Counted from the first letter of the stretch, positions 16,274-27,251 are shown. The stretch is DNA of 53,033 bases from Tsukamurella sp. M9C (GCF_020169415.1 NZ_JAIULG010000017.1:1-53033), one strand, 5' to 3'. Numbers and translations: made by a program. Notes: generated by a model from the letters alone, not told the origin.

Positions 16274-17167
16274 CTACGGGGCGGCGTCGGCGGGCCGAGC
16301 GGCGGCGAGGGCGGCGAACTGCTCGACCGACAGCTTCTCGCCGCGTTCACGCGGGTCGATACCCGCCGCGACCAGCAGCTCCTCCGCCGCGGCGGGCGAT
16401 CCCGCCCAGGTCGCGAGGGCGGCGCGCAGGGTCTTGCGGCGCTGCGCGAAGGCCGCGTCGACGGCCGCCCACAGGCGGACCCGGTCCACGTCGGGCCGGC
16501 CGCCGGGGCCGTGCAGGTCGATCCGGACCAGGCCGGACTCCACGTTGGGCTCGGGCCAGAACACCGCCCGCCCGACGGTGCCGGCCTTGCGCACGCGCCC
16601 GTAGTACGCCGCCTTCACCGACGGGACGCCGTAGACGCGCGAACCCGGGGGCGCGGCGAGCCGGTCGGCGACCTCCAGCTGCACCATGACCAGCACGGTC
16701 CGCAGCGTGGGGACCTCGGCCAGCAGGTGCAGCAGCACCGGCACCGAGACGTTGTACGGGAGGTTCGCGACGAGCACCGTCGGCGATCCCGCGACGGACA
16801 CCTGCGCACCGGAGACCTTGAGCGCGTCCTCGCCGATCACCGTGAGGTTCCCCGCGAATTCCGGCGCACGTTCGGCCACCGTCTTCGGGAGCTGTTCCGC
16901 GAGAACGGGATCGATCTCAATGGCGGTGACGGAGGCGGCGGCGTCGAGCAGCGCGAGGGTGAGGGAGCCGAGGCCGGGCCCCACCTCGAGCGCGACGTCG
17001 TCCGGGCGCACGTCGGCGGCAGCGACGATCTTGCGGACCGTGTTCGGGTCGTGCACGAAGTTCTGCCCCAACGTCTTCGTGGGACGAACGGACAACTGCC
17101 CGGCCAGCGCGCGGATCTCCGCGGGGCCGAGCAGTCGTGCTTGATTCTTGAACTCGGCGCCGGTCAC
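16274..17167 (-). CDS. ksgA: 16S rRNA (adenine1518/1519-N6)-dimethyltransferase
   Basis: The 297-residue methyltransferase dimethylates two adjacent adenines in helix 45 of 16S rRNA during small-subunit maturation. It shows [13 protein letters not shown], the SAM-binding [24 protein letters not shown], and the catalytic [16 protein letters not shown]-terminal helical domain follows ([13 protein letters not shown]). The GTG start lies 15 bp after rpfB. Co-transcription with rpfB and ispE links ribosome maturation and wall remodelling, as reported for M. tuberculosis. Confidence 0.95.
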   Translation of the reverse strand: MTGAEFKNQARLLGPAEIRALAGQLSVRPTKTLGQNFVHDPNTVRKIVAAADVRPDDVALEVGPGLGSLTLALLDAAASVTAIEIDPVLAEQLPKTVAERAPEFAGNLTVIGEDALKVSGAQVSVAGSPTVLVANLPYNVSVPVLLHLLAEVPTLRTVLVMVQLEVADRLAAPPGSRVYGVPSVKAAYYGRVRKAGTVGRAVFWPEPNVESGLVRIDLHGPGGRPDVDRVRLWAAVDAAFAQRRKTLRAALATWAGSPAAAEELLVAAGIDPRERGEKLSVEQFAALAAARPADAAP

Positions 17168-17182
17168 AACGGCTGAGTCTAC

Positions 17183-18767
<1,585 letters not shown>

Positions 18768-18794
18768 AGAAGTGGGAGGCGTGCCAGCTTCTGT

Positions 18795-19652
18795 TCATTT
18801 CGCGCCCGCGAATGTGGCCCCGAACACACGCTCCGCCGTCGCGGTGGTGGCCGCCGCGATCTCCTCGGGAGCGACTCCGCGCAGGTCAGCGAGGTAGCGC
18901 GCGGTATACGGGATGCAGTACGACTCGTTGGGCGTACCCCGGTACGGGTGGGGTGTGAGAAACGGCGCGTCGGTCTCGACGAGCAGTTGATCGTCCGGAA
19001 CGAGGCGCGCGGCCTCCTGCAGCTCCGTCGCGTTCGTGAACGTCACGGTGCCCGAGAAGCTCAGGACGTAGCCGCGGTCCACGCACTCGCGCGCCATCGC
19101 CGCGTCGCCGGAGAAGCAGTGGAAGATCACCGTCTCCGGGGCGCCGAAGCGCTCGAGGTCCGTGAGGATGTCGGCGTCCGCCTCACGGTTGTGGATCATC
19201 AGCGGCTTGCCCAGGCGCTTCGCCAGGTCGATGTGCCACTCGAAGGCCGCGTGCTGCTGCGCCGGCGTCGCGACGTCCTCCCGCTTACCGAGCCAGTACC
19301 AGTCGAGCCCCGTCTCGCCGATCGCCACGCACCGCGGGTCGGAGGCCAGGCGCTCGAGCTCCGCCGGCGCACCGTCGACCTCGAGCTGGTGCGCGTCGGT
19401 CGGGTGCAGGGCCACGGCGGCGAAGACCCGCTCGTCCCAGCGGCTCGCCTCGATGACGTACCGCGCCTGGTCGAGATCACAGGCGACGGTGACCACGCGG
19501 TCGACGCCGACGGACGCCGACCGGTCGACCAGCTCCCGCACGGCCTCGGGCGTGCGGGCGCGGCATCCGTCGAGGTGCGTGTGCGCGTCGACGAGGCCGG
19601 GCAGCGGCGCGGGCAGCGGAGGCGGCGGCTTCTTCTTCCCCATGCGCTCCAT
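18795..19652 (-). CDS. tatD: TatD-family metal-dependent DNase
   Basis: The 285-residue TIM-barrel hydrolase has the TatD metal ligands: LVDAHTHLDG, CVAIGETGLDWYW, KPLMIHNREAD, IFHCFSGDAAMARE and LLVETDAPFLTPHPYRG. TatD enzymes act as 3'-5' exonucleases on damaged DNA or RNA in the cytosol. It lies 106 bp upstream of rpfB on the same strand, as in mycobacteria. ATG at 19652 is used; an ATG three codons later (MGKKKPPPP) has a close GGAG and is an equally possible start. Confidence 0.93.
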   Translation of the reverse strand: MERMGKKKPPPPLPAPLPGLVDAHTHLDGCRARTPEAVRELVDRSASVGVDRVVTVACDLDQARYVIEASRWDERVFAAVALHPTDAHQLEVDGAPAELERLASDPRCVAIGETGLDWYWLGKREDVATPAQQHAAFEWHIDLAKRLGKPLMIHNREADADILTDLERFGAPETVIFHCFSGDAAMARECVDRGYVLSFSGTVTFTNATELQEAARLVPDDQLLVETDAPFLTPHPYRGTPNESYCIPYTARYLADLRGVAPEEIAAATTATAERVFGATFAGAK

Positions 19653-19763
19653 TGTCCCGGTACCGCTCCGGGGCCCCGTCTTCGGACCATGTTTAATCCG
19701 ACGTTAAGCAGCCGCGAAGCCGTGCCTGGTGTGCTCCGTGCGGTGTCCGACCGAGGAGAACGA

Positions 19764-20951
19764 ATGAAGAAGTCCGTCCTGTCCGCCGCTGTCATCGGCG
19801 GTGCCGCGTTGCTCGCCGCCTGCAACACGACCGGCGGGGAGCCCGTCGCGGCCCCGTCGTCGGGATCGCCGGCCGTCTCGTCGTCGGCGGCGCCCAGCGC
19901 GCCCGCCGGGACGACGGTGCCGGTCCCCGCCGGCCTGGACTACGGCGCGTACCCGACGAAGGCCCGCACGATCACCGCTTCGGAGAACCGGTCGTGGGTG
20001 GCCGAGGGCAATCGGATGGGCGACGAGGCGCTCATCCAGGCCAACGAGGTCGACCCGCGGCTCATCATCGGCGGCGCGGGGCTGCGCTCGTACCCCGTGC
20101 TCGTCGGCGATGGCCTCCGCAGCCGCGTGCCCGACGCCACCGCCCGGGCCTTCCAGGCCAACAAGATGCGGGTGGGCATGACGACCACGCGCGGCGACGC
20201 GCTCGACAAGCCGACCGTCGCAGTGCGGATCGGCCTCTACCGCTTCGAGACCCCCGACGCCGCGAAAGCGGCCCTCGACGCCATCCGCACCGCCACCGCG
20301 TCCGCCCCGAAGGTCCGCGTCACCGTCGACGGTGCGCCCGACGTGCTCGCGTCCGAGTTCAAGCCCGGCACCGTCGACGCCTACGTCGTGCAGGGGCCCT
20401 TCGTCGTGAACGTCAGCGGCACGGGGCCGACCACGGATCAGGGCGCGCAGTTCGTGACCAAGGCCTACGGTCTGGAGCTGCCGAAGCTCAAGGCGTTCAC
20501 GCCGACCGCCGTCGACCAGATCCGCAAGCTCGACCTCGACAAGGACGGCATCCTGTCCAGGACGCTCCCCGCGCCCGACGCACAGGATCCGACCCTCTTC
20601 GAGAACTGGTACACGTGGAACGGGCAGCTGCACCGAATCCAGGACATCACCAGGACCGAGACCTATCTCGCCGCCGGCATCGACCTGATCGGCAACACGG
20701 GCGCCGGCAGCGTCGTCTATCGCACGCGCGATGCCGCTGCCGCGACCACGATGGTGCAGACCGCCGCCGCCAAGAACCCCGCCGTGCCGGGCATCCCCCA
20801 GCTCCCGTCGGTGAAGTGCATGACGGGCGGCAGCCTCACGTACTGCTGGGTGCCCGTCGGGCGCTACGTCGGATCGGTCCAGGACAGCAACGCGGCGCTC
20901 GCGCGGCAGAAGGCGGCCGCCCAGTTCTCCATCCTCGCGACCACGCCGTAG
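19764..20951 (+). CDS. Secreted lipoprotein, DUF7373-like
   Basis: The 395-residue protein has a lipoprotein signal peptide, MKKSVLSAAVIGGAALLAAC, with the lipobox Cys at residue 20. A Ser/Ala/Pro linker (about 25-55) follows, then a globular region with paired motifs such as AYPTKARTITASENRSWVAE, VRIGLYRFETPDAAKAALDA and SVKCMTGGSLTYCWVPVGRY. I place it with moderate confidence in the DUF7373 lipoproteins of Nocardia/Rhodococcus-type actinobacteria; the function is unknown. Two cysteines near the C-terminus could form a disulphide. GAGGAG precedes the ATG. It interrupts the tatD-metG neighbourhood on the opposite strand. Confidence 0.82.
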   Translation: MKKSVLSAAVIGGAALLAACNTTGGEPVAAPSSGSPAVSSSAAPSAPAGTTVPVPAGLDYGAYPTKARTITASENRSWVAEGNRMGDEALIQANEVDPRLIIGGAGLRSYPVLVGDGLRSRVPDATARAFQANKMRVGMTTTRGDALDKPTVAVRIGLYRFETPDAAKAALDAIRTATASAPKVRVTVDGAPDVLASEFKPGTVDAYVVQGPFVVNVSGTGPTTDQGAQFVTKAYGLELPKLKAFTPTAVDQIRKLDLDKDGILSRTLPAPDAQDPTLFENWYTWNGQLHRIQDITRTETYLAAGIDLIGNTGAGSVVYRTRDAAAATTMVQTAAAKNPAVPGIPQLPSVKCMTGGSLTYCWVPVGRYVGSVQDSNAALARQKAAAQFSILATTP

Positions 20952-20957
20952 GCCCGC

Positions 20958-20988
20958 CGGCCGGGGCGCGGGAGACCGCGTCCGGCCG
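20958..20988. terminator. Bidirectional terminator-like hairpin between the lipoprotein gene and metG
   Basis: A GC-rich stem runs from CGGCCGGGGCGCGG to CCGCGTCCGGCCG with a GAGA loop and one bulge. It fills the 48-bp gap between two convergent genes. No T-tract follows. Confidence 0.5.
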
Positions 20989-20999
20989 AGGTACCGCGG

Positions 21000-22550
21000 C
21001 TACTCGGACTCGGGCTCGACGTACCGGGGGAAGACGCCCTGCGGCTTGGGGAGCGCGGTGCCCGCGGCCAGTCGGGTGCCGACGGCCTCGAACGTGCGCC
21101 GGTCCTTCGGCTGCTCGAGCAGGGTCAGCAGTTCCTCCGCCGACTCCGGCATCACCGGCTGCAGCAGCAGCGCGACCTGGCGGACGACCTCGGCGGTCGT
21201 GTAGAGCACCGTGCCCATGCGCTCGGGGTCGCTCGCCTTGAGCTTCCACGGCTCCTGCGCCGAGAAGTACCGGTTGGTCTCGGCGAGGACCTCCCAGATC
21301 GCCTCGAGGTACAGGTGCAGCGCCTGGTCGCCGACGTGCCGGCGGACCGTCGACAGCAGGCCGTCGGCCCGGGCGAGGAGCGCCTCGTCGGCGGGCGTGA
21401 ACGGGCCCGGCGTGGGGACCGTGCCCGCGCAGTTCTTGTTGATCATCGACAGCGAGCGCTGCGCCAGGTTGCCCAGCTCGTTGGCGAGGTCGGCGTTGAT
21501 CCGGCCGACGATCGCCTCGTGGCTGTAGCTGCCGTCCTGGCCGAAGGAGACCTCGCGGAGCAGGAAGAAGCGCAGCGCGTCGAGGCCGTACTCGGCGATG
21601 AGGGCGTGCGGGTCGACGACGTTGCCGACCGACTTGCTCATCTTCTCGCCCTTGTTGAACAGGAAGCCGTGGGCGAAGACCCGCTCGGGCAGCTCGACCC
21701 CGGCGCTCATGAGGAACGCAGGCCAGTACACGGCGTGGAACCGGATGATGTCCTTGCCGATGATCTGCAGCTTGGGCGGCCAGAACGTCTGGAACTGCGC
21801 CGACTCGGTGTCGGGGTAGCCGGCGCCGGTGAGGTAGTTGGTCAGCGCGTCCACCCAGACGTACATCACGTGATCCGGGTCGCCGGGGACGGGCACGCCC
21901 CAGTCGAAGGTGTCGCGGCTGATCGAGAGGTCCCGGAGTCCGCCCTTGATGAAGCTGACGATCTCGTTGCGCCGCGTCGCGGGCTCGAGGTAGCCGCCCT
22001 CGCGGTCGAGCAGGGCGAGCAGCCGGTCCTGGTACGCGGACAGCTTGAAGAAGTACGACGCCTCCTCGGTCCACTCGACCTCGGTGCCGGTGTCGGTGGA
22101 GACGCGGGTGCCGTCCTCGGTGACGGTGGTCTCGTCCTCGGCGTAGTAGGCCTCGTCGCGCACGGAGTACCAGCCCGAGTACTTGCCCAGGTAGATGTCG
22201 CCGGCGTCGACCATCTTCTGCCAGATGGCCTTCGACGCCTCGTAATGATCGGCGTCGGTGGTGCGGATGAACCGGTCGAAGGTCGAGCCCACGGCGCGCT
22301 GCAGCGCCTCGAAAGCGGCGGCGTTGCGATCCGCGAGCGCCTTGACCTCGATGCCCTCCTTGGCGGCGGTCTGCTGCATCTTGATGCCGTGCTCGTCCGT
22401 GCCGGTGAGGAAGAAGACCTCGTGGCCGTCGAGTCGCTGGAAGCGCGCGATCACGTCGGTGGCGATGTACTCGTAGGCGTGCCCGATGTGGGGCACGCCG
22501 TTCGGGTAGGCGATCGCCGTGGTGATGTAGAAAGCCTTGTCTGCAGCCAT
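21000..22550 (-). CDS. metG: Methionyl-tRNA synthetase
   Basis: The 516-residue class I synthetase charges initiator and elongator tRNA-Met. It has [20 protein letters not shown] (HIGH motif), [35 protein letters not shown], and [17 protein letters not shown] (KMSKS). It is the short form without a C-terminal dimerisation domain. TAAGCT ends 9 nt before the ATG, suggesting a near-leaderless promoter. The gene faces the lipoprotein gene tail to tail. Confidence 0.96.
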   Translation of the reverse strand: MAADKAFYITTAIAYPNGVPHIGHAYEYIATDVIARFQRLDGHEVFFLTGTDEHGIKMQQTAAKEGIEVKALADRNAAAFEALQRAVGSTFDRFIRTTDADHYEASKAIWQKMVDAGDIYLGKYSGWYSVRDEAYYAEDETTVTEDGTRVSTDTGTEVEWTEEASYFFKLSAYQDRLLALLDREGGYLEPATRRNEIVSFIKGGLRDLSISRDTFDWGVPVPGDPDHVMYVWVDALTNYLTGAGYPDTESAQFQTFWPPKLQIIGKDIIRFHAVYWPAFLMSAGVELPERVFAHGFLFNKGEKMSKSVGNVVDPHALIAEYGLDALRFFLLREVSFGQDGSYSHEAIVGRINADLANELGNLAQRSLSMINKNCAGTVPTPGPFTPADEALLARADGLLSTVRRHVGDQALHLYLEAIWEVLAETNRYFSAQEPWKLKASDPERMGTVLYTTAEVVRQVALLLQPVMPESAEELLTLLEQPKDRRTFEAVGTRLAAGTALPKPQGVFPRYVEPESE

Positions 22551-22640
22551 GGTGCGCCCAGCTTATCGGTGCACTGCAAGCGTGTTCCGGGCGGAATCGC
22601 GAAGTGGATCGACGGGGCCCGGCGCCGTCCGGGACGGACG

Positions 22641-22913
22641 TCAGCCGGCGAGGGCGGAGGCGGGAACCGCGTCCAGCGCGACGACGGCGCCGGACTCGTC
22701 CAGCCGGAAGCGGGCGATGTCCCGGCCGTAGCGGACGTAGACCACGTCGTAGTCCACGCCGATGACCTCGGTGTCGACGGTCGGAACAGCGGCGGCGGTA
22801 CCCGCGTACTCGCCCTCCGCGTAGAACCGGACCTGGCTGCGTTCGCCGTGGGCGACGTGCACCCAGGCCAGTCGCTCGCCGAGGGCCGTACCTCCGTCGA
22901 TCACCGGATTCAT
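22641..22913 (-). CDS. Small conserved-looking protein of unknown function
   Basis: The 90-residue protein begins MNPVIDGGTALGERLAWVHV and contains VDTEVIGVDYDVVYVRYGRD and FRLDESGAVVALDA, suggesting a compact beta-rich cytosolic fold. An excellent AGGAGGAG lies just upstream of the ATG, and codon use matches its neighbours, so I regard it as real. It is divergent from pabB; a perfect 8-bp dyad (22941-22970) sits 28 bp upstream. I do not recognise the family. Confidence 0.7.
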   Translation of the reverse strand: MNPVIDGGTALGERLAWVHVAHGERSQVRFYAEGEYAGTAAAVPTVDTEVIGVDYDVVYVRYGRDIARFRLDESGAVVALDAVPASALAG

Positions 22914-22940
22914 CACTCCTCCTCGTGAGTTGGGGTGGCG

Positions 22941-22970
22941 GGCGGATCGGGTGGGTGGGAGAGATCCGCC
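22941..22970. promoter_or_regulatory. Dyad upstream of the 90-residue protein gene
   Basis: GGCGGATC (22941-22948) and GATCCGCC (22963-22970) are perfect inverted repeats around a purine-rich 14-nt centre. They lie between two divergent genes and could be an operator or a leader hairpin. Confidence 0.3.
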
Positions 22971-23070
22971 GGCCGAGACCCACTCTTCCGGCCCGCGCCC
23001 TCCGCGCACATCCGGTGAAACCCCCATTCCTCCCCGAGATCGCCCGGCGGCGCCGTGACAGGATGGCGCG

Positions 23071-24225
23071 GTGCAACCGGTCGACATGCTGCGGGCGCTA
23101 CGCGAGCGCGGCCACCGGCCCGCCGCGCTGTTCGGCGCGTGGGGCGGCTTCCGCGCCGTGATCGCGCCCGCGCCGCAGCTCGATCCGGGCATCGCGCCCG
23201 ACGGTGCGCCGTGGCTCGGGATCGTCGGCTACCCGGACACGACCGGCGAGCCCCGCCTGGTCCCGGCGGTCATCGGCGGCGATCCGGGCCCGCTGCTCCT
23301 GCTCGACGCCGACGGCCGTTGGGCCTGCACCGATCCCGCGTTCCCGATCCCCGACGCCGCGCCTGCCCCGCGCCCGTGGGCGGCCGCGTGGACCCCGCCC
23401 GACCGGGGCGATCATCGCGCAGCCGTGCTCGCGTGCCAGGAGGCGATCCGCGCGGGCGACGTCTACCAGGTGAACGTGTGCACCCGCTTCGGCGGCGACC
23501 TCACCGGCGACCCGCTGGACCTGTTCGCCGACATCGCCGCCGCCACCCGCCCCGCCAAGGCCGCCTACCTCGAGGGCGACTGGGGCGCGGTCGCCTCGTT
23601 CTCCCCCGAGACCTTCCTCACCGAGCGCGACGGCCTGCTCACGGAGCGGCCCATCAAGGGCACGCTGCCGCTGACCAGGCCGGCGGAGGACCTGCGTGCC
23701 AGCGTCAAGGACGTCGCGGAGAACGTGATGATCGTCGACCTGGTGCGCAACGACCTCAGCCGCGTCGCCGCGACCGGCACGGTCCGCACGCCGGAGCTGC
23801 TGCGGGTCGAGCCGGCGCCCGGGGTCTGGCACCTGGTCTCGACGGTCACCGCGCGGCAGCGGCCGGGCACCACCCGCGCGCAGCTGCTCGACGCGACCTT
23901 CCCGCCGGCGTCGGTCACGGGCACCCCGAAGCTCTCCGCCCGGGAGCGGATCACCGCGTGGGAGCGGCACACGCGCGGCAGCTACTGCGGCGCGATCGGC
24001 ATCGACCATCCGCTGACCGGGTTGGACCTCAACGTCGCGATCCGCACCGTCGAGGCGCGCGACGGTGCGCTGCGGCTCGGCGTGGGCGGCGGCATCACCA
24101 TCGACTCCGAGCCCGACGCGGAGTGGCGCGAGTGCCTCGACAAGGCGGCGTCGATCGTCGGATTCCCGGCGCCGGGGGCGGAGCGAGCGGACCCGTTCGA
24201 GCCGGGATCTCCCCCGCACGGGTGA
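23071..24225 (+). CDS. pabB: Aminodeoxychorismate synthase component I
   Basis: The 384-residue chorismate-utilising enzyme makes 4-amino-4-deoxychorismate for folate synthesis. The family core is clear: EAIRAGDVYQVNVCTRF, ASFSPETFL, RPIKGTLPLT, VMIVDLVRNDLSRVA, TFPPASVTGTPKLSARERI and GSYCGAIGID. It ends with GVGGGITIDSEPDAEW, carrying the Mg-binding glutamates. It is shorter at the N-terminus than anthranilate synthase TrpE. GTG at 23071 is followed directly by homology; CAGGAT ends 6 nt before it. The gene lies in the same region as in M. tuberculosis (Rv1005c). Confidence 0.93.
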   Translation: MQPVDMLRALRERGHRPAALFGAWGGFRAVIAPAPQLDPGIAPDGAPWLGIVGYPDTTGEPRLVPAVIGGDPGPLLLLDADGRWACTDPAFPIPDAAPAPRPWAAAWTPPDRGDHRAAVLACQEAIRAGDVYQVNVCTRFGGDLTGDPLDLFADIAAATRPAKAAYLEGDWGAVASFSPETFLTERDGLLTERPIKGTLPLTRPAEDLRASVKDVAENVMIVDLVRNDLSRVAATGTVRTPELLRVEPAPGVWHLVSTVTARQRPGTTRAQLLDATFPPASVTGTPKLSARERITAWERHTRGSYCGAIGIDHPLTGLDLNVAIRTVEARDGALRLGVGGGITIDSEPDAEWRECLDKAASIVGFPAPGAERADPFEPGSPPHG

Positions 24226-24260
24226 CGACGGCCCGCGCCAGCGGGCACCAGGCTGGGACC

Positions 24261-24758
24261 ATGATCGACCTCCGCACTCCCGCACTCCGCCACTTCCTGC
24301 TGCTCCTGGCGGTGGCCTTCGCCGCCGGGCTCGCGTTCGGCGGCCACCTCTACACCCAGCGCGATCCCGTCGTCGCCGGCTTCGTCCCGTGGACCGCCGC
24401 CTGGCCGCAGCACGCGGTGGTGGCCGTGATCGGGGCACTGCTCGTGCTCGGGATCCGGGCCCGACGGTGGCCGCCCCGCACGCCCGCCCTCACACCGGCG
24501 CGGCTGGCGCTCGCGGCGCCGCTGCTGTTCCTGCTGGTCTTCGCCGCCTTCCGGGCGGGCGTGCAGGTGCTGGCCGGGCTGGACCCGAACTTCACGGTGA
24601 ACGCGTGGGGCGGCCCGACGTACCTCGGCGCGATGGCCTGCCACTACCTCGATCTCGCGGTGGGCGGCATCGTCGTGGTCGGGGCGCTCCGGCTGATCCT
24701 CATGCGCCGGGCGTCAGCGGCGGGCGCGAGCGGGGTTCCGCGCGCGGCGGCCGCCTGA
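24261..24758 (+). CDS. Four-helix membrane protein of unknown function
   Basis: The 165-residue protein has four hydrophobic segments: FLLLLAVAFAAGLAFGG, HAVVAVIGALLVLGI, LALAAPLLFLLVFAAF and YLDLAVGGIVVVGALRLIL. Polar loops are short, with a conspicuous DPNFTVNAWGGPTYLGAMAC. No catalytic motif is evident and I do not recognise the family. It follows pabB on the same strand after 35 bp and is convergent with rsmI. Confidence 0.7.
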   Translation: MIDLRTPALRHFLLLLAVAFAAGLAFGGHLYTQRDPVVAGFVPWTAAWPQHAVVAVIGALLVLGIRARRWPPRTPALTPARLALAAPLLFLLVFAAFRAGVQVLAGLDPNFTVNAWGGPTYLGAMACHYLDLAVGGIVVVGALRLILMRRASAAGASGVPRAAAA

Positions 24759-24773
24759 CGTTCCGGTACCGGG

Positions 24774-25634
24774 TCAGTCGTCGGAATCCGAGCGCCGCTG
24801 CGCGAGCGCCGTCTCGTAGAGGTCGCGCTTGGAGGCGCCGGTCTCCGCGGCGACGGCGGCGCAGGCGTCCTTGAGCCGCTCCCCCGCGTCGACGCGGCGC
24901 AGCACGGCGGCGACGTGGTCCTCGGGGTCGGCGGAGACCGGATCGGCGCCGGAGACCACGACGGTGATCTCGCCGCGCACCCCGTCGGAGGCCCACGCCG
25001 CGAGCTCGCCCAGCGTGCCCCGGCGGACCTCCTCGTAGGTCTTGGTGAGCTCGCGACACACCGCGGCGCGCCGCTCGGTTCCCAGCACCTCGACGGCGTC
25101 GGCGAGGGTGTCGGCGAGCCGGTGCGGCGACTCGAAGAACACGGCCGCCCGCCGCTCGGTGACGAGCTCCGAAAGCCAGGACCGCCGGGCACCGGACTTG
25201 CGCGGGGCGAAACCGTCGAACAGGAACCGCTCGACGGGCAGCCCCGACAGAGCCAGCGCGGTGGTCACGGCCGACGGCCCGGGCAAGCAGGTGACCCGGT
25301 GTCCGGCCTCGACGACCGCCGCGACCAGGCGGTATCCGGGGTCGGAGACCGAGGGCATGCCTGCGTCGGTGATGAGGAGGACGCTCTCGCCGGCATCGAG
25401 CGCGGCGAGCAGTTGCGGGATGCGACCGGCCTCGTTGTGGTCGTAGAAGCTGAGCACGCGCCCGGCGATCTCCACCTCCAGCGAGGCGGCCAGGGAGCGC
25501 GCCCGACGGGTGTCCTCGGCGGCGATCACGTCGGCGGATCCGAGCGCCGCGATCAGGCGCGCGGTGGCGTCACCCGGGTTGCCCATCGGCACTCCGGCGA
25601 CGATCAGTGCCCCGCGCGCGTCCTCTGTTCCCAC
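24774..25634 (-). CDS. rsmI: 16S rRNA (cytidine1402-2'-O)-methyltransferase
   Basis: The 286-residue SAM-dependent enzyme methylates the 2'-OH of C1402 at the ribosomal P site. It has the tetrapyrrole-methylase fold: ALIVAGVPMGNPGDATARLI, VIAAEDTRRARSL, LITDAGMPSVSDPGYRL, CLPGPSAVTTALALSGLP and AVFFESPHRLADTL. The GTG start sits 7 nt after TAGGGT, so its message is probably leaderless. It is divergent from pmt with only 24 bp between start codons, an arrangement shared with M. tuberculosis (Rv1003/Rv1002c). Confidence 0.94.
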   Translation of the reverse strand: MGTEDARGALIVAGVPMGNPGDATARLIAALGSADVIAAEDTRRARSLAASLEVEIAGRVLSFYDHNEAGRIPQLLAALDAGESVLLITDAGMPSVSDPGYRLVAAVVEAGHRVTCLPGPSAVTTALALSGLPVERFLFDGFAPRKSGARRSWLSELVTERRAAVFFESPHRLADTLADAVEVLGTERRAAVCRELTKTYEEVRRGTLGELAAWASDGVRGEITVVVSGADPVSADPEDHVAAVLRRVDAGERLKDACAAVAAETGASKRDLYETALAQRRSDSDD

Positions 25635-25661
25635 GGGTCACACCCTACGATGGTTCGCGTG
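25634..25661. promoter_or_regulatory. Overlapping divergent leaderless promoters of rsmI and pmt
   Basis: TAGGGT on the minus strand (25647-25642) is followed by exactly 7 nt and the rsmI GTG (25634). TACGAT on the plus strand (25646-25651) is followed by exactly 7 nt and an in-frame pmt GTG (25659). The two -10 boxes share bases 25646-25647. Both start codons have the 6-9 nt spacing expected when the message begins at the start codon, and neither has a Shine-Dalgarno. Confidence 0.6.
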
Positions 25662-27251
25662 ACAGCTGTGGCGATGCCCGAGGGGCGTAGCGAGGACCGC
25701 GAGATGGTGAGCCCCGGCCCGAGGCTCCCGCCCGCGGTGTTCGGCGCGACGGACCGCGCCTTCGGCTGGACCGTGACGCTGGTGCTGACCGCCGTCGCGG
25801 CGGCGACGCGGTTCTTCAACCTGGGCTATCCGAGCAACACGGGCTTCATCGGCAGCACGCCGGTGCAGACGCCGGTCTTCGACGAGAAGCACTACGCGCC
25901 GCAGGGCTGGCAGGTGCTCTCGGGCGGGCAGTGGATCGAGGACAACCCCGGCTTCGGGCTGGTCGTGCACCCGCCCGTGGGCAAGTGGATGATCGCGATC
26001 GGCGAGTGGCTGTTCGGCTACGGCCCGCTGGGTTGGCGGTTCATGTCGGCGGTGTGCGGCACACTGTTGGTGTTCCTGGTGATCCGCGCGGCGCGGCGGC
26101 TCGCGCGGTCCACGCTGATCGGCGGCCTGGCCGGCCTGTTCCTCATCTGCGACGGCCTGACGATGGTCTCCTCGCGCGTCGCGCTGCTCGACATCTTCCT
26201 CGTCTTCTTCGGCTTCGCCGCCTTCTCGATGATCCTCGTGGACCGCGACCAGATGCGGGAGCGGCTGCACCGCGCGGCGCTCGAGGGGCGGATCACCGAT
26301 TCGCTGTACGGGCCGCGGCTGGGCTTCCGCTGGTGGCGCTTCTCCGCCGCGATCATGGTGGGCCTGGCGTGCGGCGTGAAGTGGTCGGGCATCTACTTCC
26401 TCATCGGCGTCCTGGTGCTGTCCCTGGCGTTCGACGTGGCGAACCGACGCCAGTACGGCGTGCTGCGTCCGTGGCGCGGGGTGCTGCTGCGCGACCTGAT
26501 CCCGTCGGGCATGTCGCTCGGGGTGGTCCCGGTGCTGGTGTACCTGGGCAGTTTCTGGCCGTGGTTCACCTCGGAGACGTCGGTGTACCGGTACGCGGTG
26601 GGCAACCAGGTCGGCGAGGGCGGCCCGTTCGGCTGGGTCCCCGCGGCGCTGCGCTCCCTGTTCTTCTACGAGACCACGATCCTCGACTTCCACGACAGCC
26701 TGACGAACTCCGCAGGCAACCACCACCCGTGGGAGTCGAAGCCGTGGACCTGGCCGATGGGCCTGCGGCCGATGCTCTACCACTACACCGCGGACCAGTC
26801 CGGGGGCATGTGCGGCGACGGGCCGTGCGTGCGCGCGGTGATGGCGGTCGGCACGCCGGCGCTCACGTGGATCGCCGTGCCCGTGGTGCTGTGGGCGCTG
26901 TGGAAGATGTTCGTCAAGCGGGACTGGGCCTACGCCGCGCCCGTGACCATGTATTTCGCGACCTATCTGCCGTGGTTCCTCAACCTCGACCGGCAGATGT
27001 ACTACTTCTACGCGCTCACCCTGATGCCCTTCCTGTGCATCATGATCGCGCTGATCTGCCGAGAAGTCCTCGGCCTCGACGGCCGCGCCCGGTACTTCGG
27101 CTTCGAGCGGCTGCAGCTGGGCCGCTGGCTGGTGGTGCTCTACGCGACGATCGTGGTGCTCAACTTCGCCTGGCTGTGGCCGATCCTCACCGCCACGCCG
27201 ATCCCGATGTGGTGGTGGCGTCTGGAGCTCTGGCTGCCCAGCTGGCAGTAG
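25659..27251 (+). CDS. pmt: Dolichyl/polyprenyl-phosphate-mannose protein O-mannosyltransferase
   Basis: The 530-residue, roughly eleven-helix membrane enzyme moves mannose from polyprenyl-phosphate-mannose to Ser/Thr of proteins being exported. The first outer loop carries TPVFDEKHYAPQGW with the catalytic Asp-Glu, then FGLVVHPPVGKW. MVSSRVALLDIFLVFFGF and YAAPVTMYFATYLPWF are family blocks, and the C-terminus has LWPILTATPIPMWWWRLELW. GTG at 25659 is preferred because it lies 7 nt after a -10 box; an ATG nine bases earlier would overlap the box. It corresponds to Rv1002c in position. Confidence 0.92.
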   Translation: MTAVAMPEGRSEDREMVSPGPRLPPAVFGATDRAFGWTVTLVLTAVAAATRFFNLGYPSNTGFIGSTPVQTPVFDEKHYAPQGWQVLSGGQWIEDNPGFGLVVHPPVGKWMIAIGEWLFGYGPLGWRFMSAVCGTLLVFLVIRAARRLARSTLIGGLAGLFLICDGLTMVSSRVALLDIFLVFFGFAAFSMILVDRDQMRERLHRAALEGRITDSLYGPRLGFRWWRFSAAIMVGLACGVKWSGIYFLIGVLVLSLAFDVANRRQYGVLRPWRGVLLRDLIPSGMSLGVVPVLVYLGSFWPWFTSETSVYRYAVGNQVGEGGPFGWVPAALRSLFFYETTILDFHDSLTNSAGNHHPWESKPWTWPMGLRPMLYHYTADQSGGMCGDGPCVRAVMAVGTPALTWIAVPVVLWALWKMFVKRDWAYAAPVTMYFATYLPWFLNLDRQMYYFYALTLMPFLCIMIALICREVLGLDGRARYFGFERLQLGRWLVVLYATIVVLNFAWLWPILTATPIPMWWWRLELWLPSWQ

